A DNA stretch of 25,278 nucleotides, from NCBI GenBank assembly GCA_016866735.1, contig VGLL01000005.1, positions 1-25,278 of the forward strand, given 5' to 3'. The translations under genes were made by a program, and so were the position numbers. Shown here piece after piece: positions 14,398 to 21,028 of the stretch. The number at the start of each line of letters is the position of its first letter. The stretch's first letter is position 1. Below the pieces are notes generated by a model. The model worked only from the letters and a program-made list of their open reading frames with translations, did not search any database and was not told where the DNA came from. Source of the DNA: Candidatus Shapirobacteria bacterium. Its GTDB lineage: Bacteria; Patescibacteriota; Microgenomatia; VGLL01.

Positions 14398-15600
14398 TTA
14401 CTTAGAAGAAACTGCTGCGTAAGCATCAATTCTTCCCTTGGCCCAGTAGGTTTCGGTGCCAGTAGCTTTATAGGCAGTATCCTCAATCTTGGCGCGAACG
14501 CAGGGAGCATCCAAATTTTGACATTTCCCCGTTGCCCAAACCAAAGCCGCTAATCCGGCTACATGAGGAGTGGCCATTGAGGTCCCGCTTAAATAATCAT
14601 AATTGCGTTTGCTACTGACCTTACTCTTTTGATTGGGAATAGTGGAAAAGATGTTCACTCCCGGAGCGGCCACATCTACCCAAGAAGAACCATAGGCGGA
14701 AAAGCTGGCTTTCTGATCCTTGTCGTCGGTCGCAGCGGTAGCCAGGCAGTTTTGATAATAAGCCGGATAATTAGGGGACTCTTTACCCGAATTGCCGGCG
14801 GCGCAAGCCAAAACCGCTCCCTTAGCCCAGGCATAATTAACCGCCTCCTCCAAGGTTCTCGAGGCCGAAGGACCACCGAGACTTAAATTAATAACCTTGG
14901 CACCGTTGTCCGCCGCCCATTTTATGCCGTTAGCGATCCAGGAATAATAACCCGAACCGTTGTCGTTCAGAACCTTAGCGTTTAGGAGTTTTGCTTTATA
15001 GCCCAAACCGGCGACTCCCTTACCATTATTGGTATTGGCGGCGGCAATACCGGCAACATGAGTTCCGTGGCCGTATTTATCATCGAGAGTGCGGCTCGCG
15101 GTAAAGTTTTTCTGCTTGTCGATCTTCCCTGCTAAATCTTCATGGTCCTGGTCAATCCCGCTATCTAAAATGGCGATTTTAACGACGCCGTCTCCTGTCG
15201 TTATCTCCCAAGCTTGGGGGGCTCCAATTTTTGTCATTCCCCACTGTTTATCAAAAGACGGGTCGTTAGGAATCACGAAAGCGCGGGCAACGTAATTTGG
15301 TTCGGCAAACTCCACGAGGTGGCTTCTTGAAAAAAGATCAGTAAACTGCTTAACCTTGCCGCGAGGCACCTTGAGGGAAAATACCTGTGGCAGCGAAAGC
15401 CTTTCACCCATTCTGGTTCCCAAAAACTGATTTAAATCGTTAATCTCCCCCTCTTTAATTTGAGACCTAAATTTGACGATGATTTCATCCGGAGAGAAAC
15501 TATCTTCCTCTTCTTGGGCATAAACAGAAAGCTTGCTATTAAAGATAAAAAGGGAGGCCAAGAGAAAAATCAGGCCCGTTAGTAAAAGTTTTCTCGCCAT
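14398..15600 (-). CDS. Secreted subtilisin-family serine protease (S8, thermitase-like)
   Basis: 400 aa. A signal peptide (1 to about 28, ending VYAQ) and an I9-like propeptide (about 35-105; EIIVKFRSQIKEGEI) precede the catalytic domain (about 115-400). The triad is complete: D146 in AILDSGID, H178 in YGHGTHVAG and S341 in SGTSMATPHVAG; N270 in AAGN forms the oxyanion hole. There is no C-terminal anchor, so it is probably released or held through a partner. It is transcribed with the sortase from a near-consensus promoter. Within this surface island it could mature surface proteins or digest external protein for amino acids; both are inference. Confidence 0.95.
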   Translation of the reverse strand: MARKLLLTGLIFLLASLFIFNSKLSVYAQEEEDSFSPDEIIVKFRSQIKEGEINDLNQFLGTRMGERLSLPQVFSLKVPRGKVKQFTDLFSRSHLVEFAEPNYVARAFVIPNDPSFDKQWGMTKIGAPQAWEITTGDGVVKIAILDSGIDQDHEDLAGKIDKQKNFTASRTLDDKYGHGTHVAGIAAANTNNGKGVAGLGYKAKLLNAKVLNDNGSGYYSWIANGIKWAADNGAKVINLSLGGPSASRTLEEAVNYAWAKGAVLACAAGNSGKESPNYPAYYQNCLATAATDDKDQKASFSAYGSSWVDVAAPGVNIFSTIPNQKSKVSSKRNYDYLSGTSMATPHVAGLAALVWATGKCQNLDAPCVRAKIEDTAYKATGTETYWAKGRIDAYAAVSSK

Positions 15601-15609
15601 GCGGCCCTT

Positions 15610-15638
15610 ATGTTACCGCCGCCGCTTTCTTTTGTCAA
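15610..15638 (-). promoter_or_regulatory. Promoter of the subtilase-sortase operon
   Basis: Minus strand TTGACA (15633-15638), 17-nt spacer, TAACAT (15610-15615), 9 nt before the ATG at 15600. The expected leader is only about 2 nt, so the transcript is essentially leaderless. Confidence 0.65.
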
Positions 15639-15668
15639 TATCCCCAAAATGAATCGAACTATAGCGAA

Positions 15669-16064
15669 CTACAAGCCATTGCCCAACATATGCCTGATTT
15701 TTTCATTTTTCCAAATCACTAACCAACTAGATGCGGCGCCAACTCCGTCAATCAAAACATCTCTAGGTAAGCCCGTCCGGCCAGCGACAAAGGTTTGGTG
15801 AAATTCATCGCTTAGGGCATAAAGAATGGTCGAAACAAACGAGAGGAATGCGGCCCTGAAAAAAGAAAGTTTAGTCGTATTTCTAAAGGCCCGAAAGAAT
15901 AATAGGAACAAAACGGCATATTCCAAAAAATGGATCGTCTTTCTCGCAAGGAAGTCCTGCCATGCGACTGGTGACGCCCGCAGCGAATGGAAACTCGAGG
16001 CAAAAAAGATCAAGGCCATTAGGGCAATCGGCGGCAACCAAAAAAAGAAAAGCTTTTTAGACAT
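15669..16064 (-). CDS. VanZ-like family membrane protein
   Basis: 131 aa, about four membrane helices. VanZ family marks are present: a first helix (WLPPIALMALIFFASS), KTIHFLEYAVLFLLFFRAF, then YALSDEFHQTFVAGRTGLPRDVLIDGVGA, the family's conserved core. VanZ of Enterococcus gives low-level teicoplanin resistance, but most family members are of unknown role in the envelope. It sits between the lamin-tail surface protein and the subtilase on the same strand, with its own extended -10 promoter 11 nt before the ATG. Resistance should not be assumed from this match. Confidence 0.88.
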   Translation of the reverse strand: MSKKLFFFWLPPIALMALIFFASSFHSLRASPVAWQDFLARKTIHFLEYAVLFLLFFRAFRNTTKLSFFRAAFLSFVSTILYALSDEFHQTFVAGRTGLPRDVLIDGVGAASSWLVIWKNEKIRHMLGNGL

Positions 16065-16075
16065 CCGGTTTATCT

Positions 16076-16084
16076 ATTATAACA
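16076..16084 (-). promoter_or_regulatory. Extended -10 promoter of the VanZ-like gene
   Basis: Minus strand TGTTATAAT, a full TG-N-TATAAT extended -10, ending 11 nt before the ATG at 16064. No good -35 box is seen, which extended -10 promoters can lack. It overlaps the end of the upstream lamin-tail gene region. Confidence 0.5.
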
Positions 16085-16095
16085 TCAGCTTCCTG

Positions 16096-17286
16096 TTAGG
16101 CCTTTTGCCTACTTGAAAAGAAAAATGTTGCCAGGCTGGCAAATACTAAAACGACTCCTAGGCCAATCGCGGTAAGGGGCAAAAAATTTTTCTTGCTTGA
16201 GGCATCTTTTGCAAAACTGGTCGGAGTTGCGCTCGGTGTCCCTTCGTCCAAAAGATAAAGTCCGCTGCCGGTTGCTTCTTCCCCCAAAACCTCGGGATTA
16301 GGGGTAGGCGTGGGTGTGACTTTTGGGGTTGGGGTTGGTGTCAGGGGCTTAGCTGTCGGCACAGGAGTCGGCGAAGGCGTGAGCGTTGGGGTAGAAGTCG
16401 GTGCAGGAGTTGCGCTTGTTTTTGTCATGACGGGGTTTACTTCATAGCTTCCGGCGGCATTAATCATCTCTGTTTTTTCCCAATTATTATAGCCTGTTTT
16501 TTCCAATCTGAATGTATGCTGCCCAAAACCACAATCAACATAAGTGTCGCACTTACATCCGCTGCAGAAAGTGATCGTTTCCGGAGCATAGTGGTGAATA
16601 TAAACCCCATCGATATAAATCTTAACGCTGGAAAGGATGTCGCCGTCTTCGTTTTCCACCTCATTTATCTTATAAGCGGCAGTCGGAACAGGAGTCGGAG
16701 AATTTGAGGGAGTCGGAGTGGGTGGTTTGGGAGTAGGAGTGGAGGTAGGAGCGCTTGTAGGCACAGGCATGGGGGATGAAGTAGGGCTTTCTGTGGGAAT
16801 TAATGTAGGTGTAGGAACTGGATTCCCTTCGTTGTTACTTGAACCCTTCGTGGGTGTTTGAAGAATAGTCCAGTTTTGTCCATCCAGATATCGCCCAATC
16901 GAAATATCAGTTCCTGGATCTTCGTTATAATCTTTTCTATCCTTCTCTAAGCGATTAGCGTCAAGCAAATAGACAGTATCAGAGCTCTTATTTAACCTAG
17001 TTGCCACTTCGAACACTAAAATTTGATGGCCTGAAATTTCCGAGCCACTAGAGATTTGAGTCATATCTGTAGCTGTTCCCTCATCATCCAATATCCAATT
17101 ACTTATATTCACGGGGTCACTACTCATGTTGTATATTTCCACCCAATCATTGCCTGAAGATGGATTAGGCAAGAATTCATTTATCACTACTTGGGCAAAA
17201 ATAGTTGTGGAAGAAAAAGGAAGAATCACCAATGCAATTAATAATACTAATATAAGCCTAACTAAACGATGGGAGCAGGCAGGCAT
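16096..17286 (-). CDS. Surface protein with lamin-tail and PEGA-like domains
   Basis: 396 aa. A signal peptide (1 to about 31, ending IFAQ) leads into a lamin-tail domain (about 32-130: VVINEFLPNPSSGNDWVEIYN, NISNWILDDE). A PT/ST-rich linker (about 155-205) is followed by a PEGA-like beta domain (about 206-290: VKIYIDGVYI, FRLEKTGYNNW) with four cysteines in TFCSGCKCDTYVDCGFG, then a second PT linker and a VLGEEATGSG segment. The tail NFLPLTAIG-hydrophobic-SSRQKA has an LPxTA sorting motif that the local sortase may use. A 28-bp near-palindrome fills the gap directly upstream and suggests control by the neighbouring TrpR-like regulator. Confidence 0.87.
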   Translation of the reverse strand: MPACSHRLVRLILVLLIALVILPFSSTTIFAQVVINEFLPNPSSGNDWVEIYNMSSDPVNISNWILDDEGTATDMTQISSGSEISGHQILVFEVATRLNKSSDTVYLLDANRLEKDRKDYNEDPGTDISIGRYLDGQNWTILQTPTKGSSNNEGNPVPTPTLIPTESPTSSPMPVPTSAPTSTPTPKPPTPTPSNSPTPVPTAAYKINEVENEDGDILSSVKIYIDGVYIHHYAPETITFCSGCKCDTYVDCGFGQHTFRLEKTGYNNWEKTEMINAAGSYEVNPVMTKTSATPAPTSTPTLTPSPTPVPTAKPLTPTPTPKVTPTPTPNPEVLGEEATGSGLYLLDEGTPSATPTSFAKDASSKKNFLPLTAIGLGVVLVFASLATFFFSSRQKA

Positions 17287-17289
17287 TTT

Positions 17290-17317
17290 TGTTCTAATGA
17301 TTTAAATCATGATAACA
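17290..17317 (-). promoter_or_regulatory. Palindromic operator/promoter before the lamin-tail gene
   Basis: A 28-bp near-perfect inverted repeat with TGTT / AACA ends and the 14-bp core ATGATTTAAATCAT; 24 of 28 positions are symmetric. An extended -10 (TGTTATCAT on the minus strand) lies in its upstream half. It is identical over 31 bp (17287-17317) to the site at 17766-17796 before the regulator, and fills nearly all of the 33-nt gap between regulator and lamin-tail gene. Confidence 0.7.
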
Positions 17318-17319
17318 GA

Positions 17320-17766
17320 TTAAAACGGCTTCCGTTTCTGTTTCTTTCTCAATTCCTGGTGCAAATAGCGCCAGGTGTCCGTTCCCTTTGTTCCATAAGT
17401 TCCTGCTTTTGCCAAAACTTCTCCCGCTTTTAAAAGAAAACCTTTTATGGCCTCTTCTCTTAGCAGCTTCTCAATCATCATTTTATACCCTTTTCCGCCA
17501 TATTTTTTCGCTAGGTTGACGCGGGCTATCGTGGTTAAGCTCACCCTTAAAATTTGGCAAATAGTGCGAAAGTCGTAGCCTTTTTCTAGGAGAAAAGCAA
17601 TGGACAGTCGCTTGGCCAGCATCACTTGTTCCGTGGGTGTCAAAAAATCCCTAACAAATCGTTCGGCTTCGTCTTTGGTCTGAATCCTAACCAAGCTCTT
17701 AAAGAAAATCTCAACAATCCTCTCGTAAACCGAGTCGGAAATTGGATATTTCGAGATTTGGGTCAT
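17320..17766 (-). CDS. TrpR / YerC-YecD family DNA-binding regulator
   Basis: 148 aa. The TrpR-like fold is visible: a helical N-terminus (VYERIVEIFFKSLVRI), LTPTEQVMLAKRLSIAFLLEKGYDFRTICQILRVSLTTIARVN, where the last part is the helix-turn-helix, and KKYGGKGYKMM after it. YerC/YecD relatives are about 100 aa; this one has about 40 extra residues at the C-terminus, ending in a basic tail (ELRKKQKRKPF). Some homologues are annotated as Trp-operon repressors, but the ligand of the YerC group is not established. The same palindrome precedes this gene and the next gene, so autoregulation and control of the lamin-tail surface protein are likely. AAACGG-AAG-CCGTTT at the stop codon (17323-17337) is a possible weak terminator. 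Confidence 0.87.
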   Translation of the reverse strand: MTQISKYPISDSVYERIVEIFFKSLVRIQTKDEAERFVRDFLTPTEQVMLAKRLSIAFLLEKGYDFRTICQILRVSLTTIARVNLAKKYGGKGYKMMIEKLLREEAIKGFLLKAGEVLAKAGTYGTKGTDTWRYLHQELRKKQKRKPF

Positions 17767-17768
17767 TT

Positions 17769-17796
17769 TGTTCTAATGATTTAAATCATGATAACA
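17769..17796 (-). promoter_or_regulatory. Palindromic operator/promoter before the TrpR-like regulator
   Basis: Second copy of the 28-bp near-palindrome (core ATGATTTAAATCAT, ends TGTT / AACA), ending 2 nt before the regulator's start codon; the shared 31 bp (17766-17796) even include the first base of the ATG. Its position over the -10 and start fits autorepression. Confidence 0.7.
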
Positions 17797-17808
17797 TAAC
17801 ACCTCGAT

Positions 17809-18981
17809 TTACTGCACGTGCCAATACCAGGAAATCAAGCCGCCGCCGTGATCAATAGCAACAAAATTCAAACCCACTCCCCCACAGGATGATTGTCCTC
17901 TGTAAAGGGTGCCGGCCTTAGGGGCGCGAATAACTGGATTTTCGCTGGTTATGTCTATGCCGGTATGAGGCCCACCCCGATACCAGCCTAGTCTTGCCCA
18001 ATAGCTCATCCCATATTCCTGGGTAATTGTCGGGCTCTCCACCGGCCACGGCCAGGAACCAGCAAAACTCATTCTTCCTACCGGACCCGGATCGTATTCC
18101 ACTGCAATATTAGTCAAATACTCTGCCGGGTTTTTGGCTTCGCCGTCTTGTCTTACTTCAAGATGCAAGTGCGGGCCGGTGGAGCAGCGCGGATAACCAG
18201 TATTGCCGACGAGGGCAATTTCCTTGCCCACTTCCACGGGCGTGCCATTTTTGAGAAGCGCCATGCCGGCCCGCATGGCCGCTTCGATGGCTGATTGCTC
18301 TGCCCGGGCCGCCGCCAAAAGCTCCTGAAATTTTTTCTCATCGGAACGGGTGACGGCCAGCAGGTACTCCCGATCCTTCTTCTGATCAGCCAAGGTCTTT
18401 TTTTGCGTTTCAAGCACCTTTTTAAGTTTCTCAAGTTGTTTTTGCTTTTCTTCCTTTAGGGCCTTCTGATCCTCGAAATTCGTTTTCGTTTCCTGCATTG
18501 ACAAAAGGAGTTTTTTATCGTGTGCCTGGGTTACTCTTAAATATTTATACCGCGAGAGAAACGAAGAGAAGTTGGCCGAAGAAAGAAACAGGGAAAGAGG
18601 GTCAATATCACCCCTTTTGTAAGTCTGCACCACACGAGTAGCTAAAATCGCCGAAAGCTGGTTTAGGGAAATGTCCAGTCGATTAATTTTTGCCCCTAGG
18701 ACTTCAATCTCTCCTTCCAGTCTTTTTACGGCGGTTTCTGTTTCCTGGATTTTGGCCAGGGTCAGGGCAATACTGGCGTTGAATTTGGCAATTTCGGCCG
18801 TTAGGCTATTGGCCTTTTTTTGTGTCTCTGCCACAAGTTCTTCCCAGCAAGCCCTACCTTTGTAGATATCCTCCTTTTGCTTTTCGCGACACTCATCCTC
18901 GGAAACGGCACCTACGATTGAGACAGAGAGAATGAGAGAAAAAAAGAAAAAAACAAGAGGGGTCTTTAAGAAACGGTTCAT
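17809..18981 (-). CDS. Secreted coiled-coil peptidase with a circularly permuted M23 (LytM) domain, FtsEX partner
   Basis: 390 aa. A signal peptide (1 to about 25) precedes long coiled coils (about 50-120 and 150-240), as in EnvC, PcsB and CwlO, which FtsX binds. Then comes the C-terminal half of an M23 domain (244-290: PVEVGKEIALVGNTGYP, GPHLHLEVR with H271 and H273, KNPAEYL), followed by the N-terminal half (308-390: SWPWPVESPTITQEYG, HTGIDIT with H339 and D343, and SWYWHVQ with H388 at the very end). All zinc ligands and catalytic histidines are present but in swapped order, i.e. a circular permutation. The gene ends 12 nt before the next operator, so no second HLH half was lost. It starts 8 nt after ftsX and likely hydrolyses peptidoglycan at division. 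Confidence 0.9.
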   Translation of the reverse strand: MNRFLKTPLVFFFFSLILSVSIVGAVSEDECREKQKEDIYKGRACWEELVAETQKKANSLTAEIAKFNASIALTLAKIQETETAVKRLEGEIEVLGAKINRLDISLNQLSAILATRVVQTYKRGDIDPLSLFLSSANFSSFLSRYKYLRVTQAHDKKLLLSMQETKTNFEDQKALKEEKQKQLEKLKKVLETQKKTLADQKKDREYLLAVTRSDEKKFQELLAAARAEQSAIEAAMRAGMALLKNGTPVEVGKEIALVGNTGYPRCSTGPHLHLEVRQDGEAKNPAEYLTNIAVEYDPGPVGRMSFAGSWPWPVESPTITQEYGMSYWARLGWYRGGPHTGIDITSENPVIRAPKAGTLYRGQSSCGGVGLNFVAIDHGGGLISWYWHVQ

Positions 18982-18989
18982 CGATTTGA

Positions 18990-19856
18990 CTAGCGCAAAT
19001 AGCGCCTAACCGCCGTCAGGCTACCTAGAACACCAATCAGAATACCAACTGCGATCTCTCCGAACAAAGTCAGCCCCAGGAAAATCGGCGGCACCGGCAA
19101 AAGAGGAATTTCTGCTAAAAATGAGTTTAAAAAGGGACTAAGCTGCAAAAAAACCAAGAAATTTGCTCCCCAGCCAAGCATTGCCCCAATCGCGCCATAA
19201 ATCACTCCTTCTAGGATAAACGGCCAGCTGATATACCAAGTTCCGGCGCCAACCAGCCGCAATATCTCGATCTCCTCTTGACGAAGGGCAATCTTCACTC
19301 CGCTAATCACGAGAATGATCAGTAAGGAGATGAAAAATAGAAAGGAAATTATCCAGATACCGGTCGTGCGTATGGCTTGCGTCCAGCGGGAAAGCGTTGC
19401 CACCACATCCTCCTGAAAGGCCACCTCTTCGACAATTGGTTGCTTTTTGAAAAAAGCGGCCACCTCTCCTAGGGCCTCGAGGCTAGTAGCGGAAACGTCA
19501 AGCGAGGCAGGCAGGATATTTGCCGTCACCATTTCCAGAAGGAGGGGGTCGGATTTGTTTTGCTCGCGGTAGATCCTCAATGCTTCTTCTTTAGAAATGA
19601 ACTTCACTTCGCGAACATTCTCCATAGCGCTAATATTTGACTTTAGATTTTCGATTTCCAGCGGCTTCGCCTCATCTTTCAGAAAGGCAGTTACCTGAGG
19701 CCTTGTCTCGAAAAAATTAAGCACCCGCAACGAACCGGCCGCTAGAAAAATAAAGAGCGAGGCGACAAAGAAGGTCAGACTCGTCACCAAAATCGCGGCC
19801 AGGCTCTGATAGGGGGCCCGCCGGATATGAACCAGTGCTGTTCTGAAATGTCCCAT
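18990..19856 (-). CDS. ftsX: Cell division protein FtsX
   Basis: 288-aa permease-like subunit of FtsEX. One membrane helix at about 19-41 is followed by an extracellular domain (about 45-165: QVTAFLKDEAKP, NVREVKFISKEEALRIY, ILPASLDV) and then three helices (about 167-190, 215-240, 258-283), with the family motif EEIEILRLVGAGTWYI between helices two and three. It does not transport; it passes ATP-driven movement from FtsE to an extracellular peptidoglycan hydrolase or activator. The ATG follows directly after the TGA of ftsE, and the coiled-coil M23 gene follows 8 nt later, so the three are coupled. Confidence 0.95.
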   Translation of the reverse strand: MGHFRTALVHIRRAPYQSLAAILVTSLTFFVASLFIFLAAGSLRVLNFFETRPQVTAFLKDEAKPLEIENLKSNISAMENVREVKFISKEEALRIYREQNKSDPLLLEMVTANILPASLDVSATSLEALGEVAAFFKKQPIVEEVAFQEDVVATLSRWTQAIRTTGIWIISFLFFISLLIILVISGVKIALRQEEIEILRLVGAGTWYISWPFILEGVIYGAIGAMLGWGANFLVFLQLSPFLNSFLAEIPLLPVPPIFLGLTLFGEIAVGILIGVLGSLTAVRRYLR

Positions 19857-20525
19857 TCAGTACTTCCCTTTCTTTTCGTCTTTAACTAATCTTCCTTTTT
19901 CCAGTTTAATTACCCTTTCGCAAAGCGAATTGACTATGTCAATATTATGCGTTGTCATTAAGACAAGTGTGCCCAATTTATTTATTTCTTTAAGTAATTT
20001 AATCAGTTGCCAGGCGCTCTCTGGGTCCAGATTGCCAGTTGGTTCATCGGCAAGCAGAACCTCCGGTTTTGCCACCAGCGCCCGGGCTAAAGAGACGCGC
20101 TGGAGTTCTCCGCCAGCAAGCTGGGCAGGGAAAAAATTTATCCTCTCCCCAAGATTTACCTGCCGCAAAACTTCGCCTACCCGGTCCTTGATCTCCGCCT
20201 TTTTTCTCCCCATTATTTCCAGAGGCAAGGCGATATTTTCAAAAACAGTCCGGTCGGAAATCAATTTAAAATCCTGGAAGATCACGCCGAGTTTCCGGCG
20301 GAGAAGGTGGATTTTCGCCAAGGAACGAGGGATTTCTTCCTGACCCAAAAAAATCTTTCCCGAGGTCGGCAAAAACTTCCCCAAAAGAAGATTGGCAAGG
20401 GTCGTTTTGCCTGCGCCAGATGGTCCCGTAAGGAAAACAAACTCGCCCTTTTCAATCTTAAAACTAAGATCGTCAAGGGCAACTACTGGGCCAAATTTCT
20501 TAGTTACTTTGACAAACTCAATCAT
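19857..20525 (-). CDS. ftsE: Cell division ATP-binding protein FtsE
   Basis: 222-aa ABC ATPase. Walker A GPSGAGKTT (34-42), Q-loop VIFQDFKLI, signature LAGGELQRVSLARAL (Ala in place of the usual Ser), Walker B VLLADEPTGNLD (156-167) and the H-loop TTHN are all present. Its length and the early motif MIEFVKVTKKFGP match FtsE rather than a general exporter ATPase. It drives FtsX and hence septal peptidoglycan hydrolysis. The ATG follows immediately after the TAG of the upstream membrane protein. It stops at TGA, direct evidence that UGA means stop here. Confidence 0.96.
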   Translation of the reverse strand: MIEFVKVTKKFGPVVALDDLSFKIEKGEFVFLTGPSGAGKTTLANLLLGKFLPTSGKIFLGQEEIPRSLAKIHLLRRKLGVIFQDFKLISDRTVFENIALPLEIMGRKKAEIKDRVGEVLRQVNLGERINFFPAQLAGGELQRVSLARALVAKPEVLLADEPTGNLDPESAWQLIKLLKEINKLGTLVLMTTHNIDIVNSLCERVIKLEKGRLVKDEKKGKY

Positions 20526-20951
20526 CTATTCCAAGACTTTTACCCGGCCTACGTCCATTAGCCATCCGGCTTTCTGCCCCCGGAAAGTCTCGCCCCATAC
20601 CTGAACTTTTTTACCCGCAAATTTATCGAGATCAACCACCGAAGAAGTCAGGTAGGCGGTCTGGCTCGGGCCTCCCTCGCGAATGAGCTTATGCGTCCCT
20701 TCACCGTCTAGCCCTCCGGCTTCCAGGATTCCGGTAGCAGTATCCCTAAAAGTTCTCACATCGGCTGAACCCACTTCTTCTCCCGCTTGAGTTTCTCCTC
20801 CGGAAATAGGGCTCTGTAGCGAAGACGCGCCCCTCTTAGAAAGGAGAAAACCGGTCGCCCCACCGAGAATAACCAGCAAAATCGCCCCGCCCAAAATATA
20901 CTTCTTGGGAAAGCTTAAATCTTTTGGTTCTTCGGAAAGAAATTCTTCCAT
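20526..20951 (-). CDS. Membrane-anchored protein with an OB-like C-terminal domain, first gene of the ftsEX operon
   Basis: 141 aa. An acidic cytosolic N-terminus (MEEFLSEEPKDLSF) is followed by one membrane helix (about 19-40), a Gly/Ser-rich stalk (about 42-65), and a small domain (about 66-141) with GEGTHKLIREGG, SQTAYLTSSVVDLDKFAGKKVQVWGET and AGWLMDVGRVKVLE. That spacing of strands looks like an OB-type barrel. I do not recognise a named family. The ATG is preceded by AAGGAGGTGA, a full Shine-Dalgarno. Its stop abuts the ftsE start, so its product is probably made with FtsEX and acts outside the membrane near it; this is inference from context. Confidence 0.8.
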   Translation of the reverse strand: MEEFLSEEPKDLSFPKKYILGGAILLVILGGATGFLLSKRGASSLQSPISGGETQAGEEVGSADVRTFRDTATGILEAGGLDGEGTHKLIREGGPSQTAYLTSSVVDLDKFAGKKVQVWGETFRGQKAGWLMDVGRVKVLE

Positions 20952-21008
20952 CGCTCACCTCCTTCTTGCCCCCCGAAGCTCTAGCAAAGGAGGGCCGTTT
21001 CCATTATA
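20952..21008 (-). promoter_or_regulatory. Leader of the ftsEX operon: -10 box and Shine-Dalgarno-masking hairpin
   Basis: Minus strand: TATAAT at 21003-21008 (a second TATAAT at 21023-21028 lies at the prfB stop). About 45 nt of leader follow. CCTCCTTTGC (near 20982-20991) can pair with GCAAGAAGGAGG, which contains the strong Shine-Dalgarno of the next gene; 7 bp are unbroken and 10 form with bulges. A C-TTCG-G turn sits in the loop. It may make translation conditional. Confidence 0.4.
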
Positions 21009-21028
21009 TCGCGCTTAGCTCGATTATA

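Noticed and set aside
15669..16064. VanZ as a sign of glycopeptide resistance
   Set aside because: Only the VanZ fold is present; no vanHAX or regulator genes are nearby, and VanZ-like proteins are widespread without a resistance role.
17320..17766. Regulator as a true Trp repressor
   Set aside because: The fold is TrpR-like, but no tryptophan biosynthesis genes are near and the palindrome (core ATGATTTAAATCAT) does not match the E. coli trp operator pattern. The ligand is left open.
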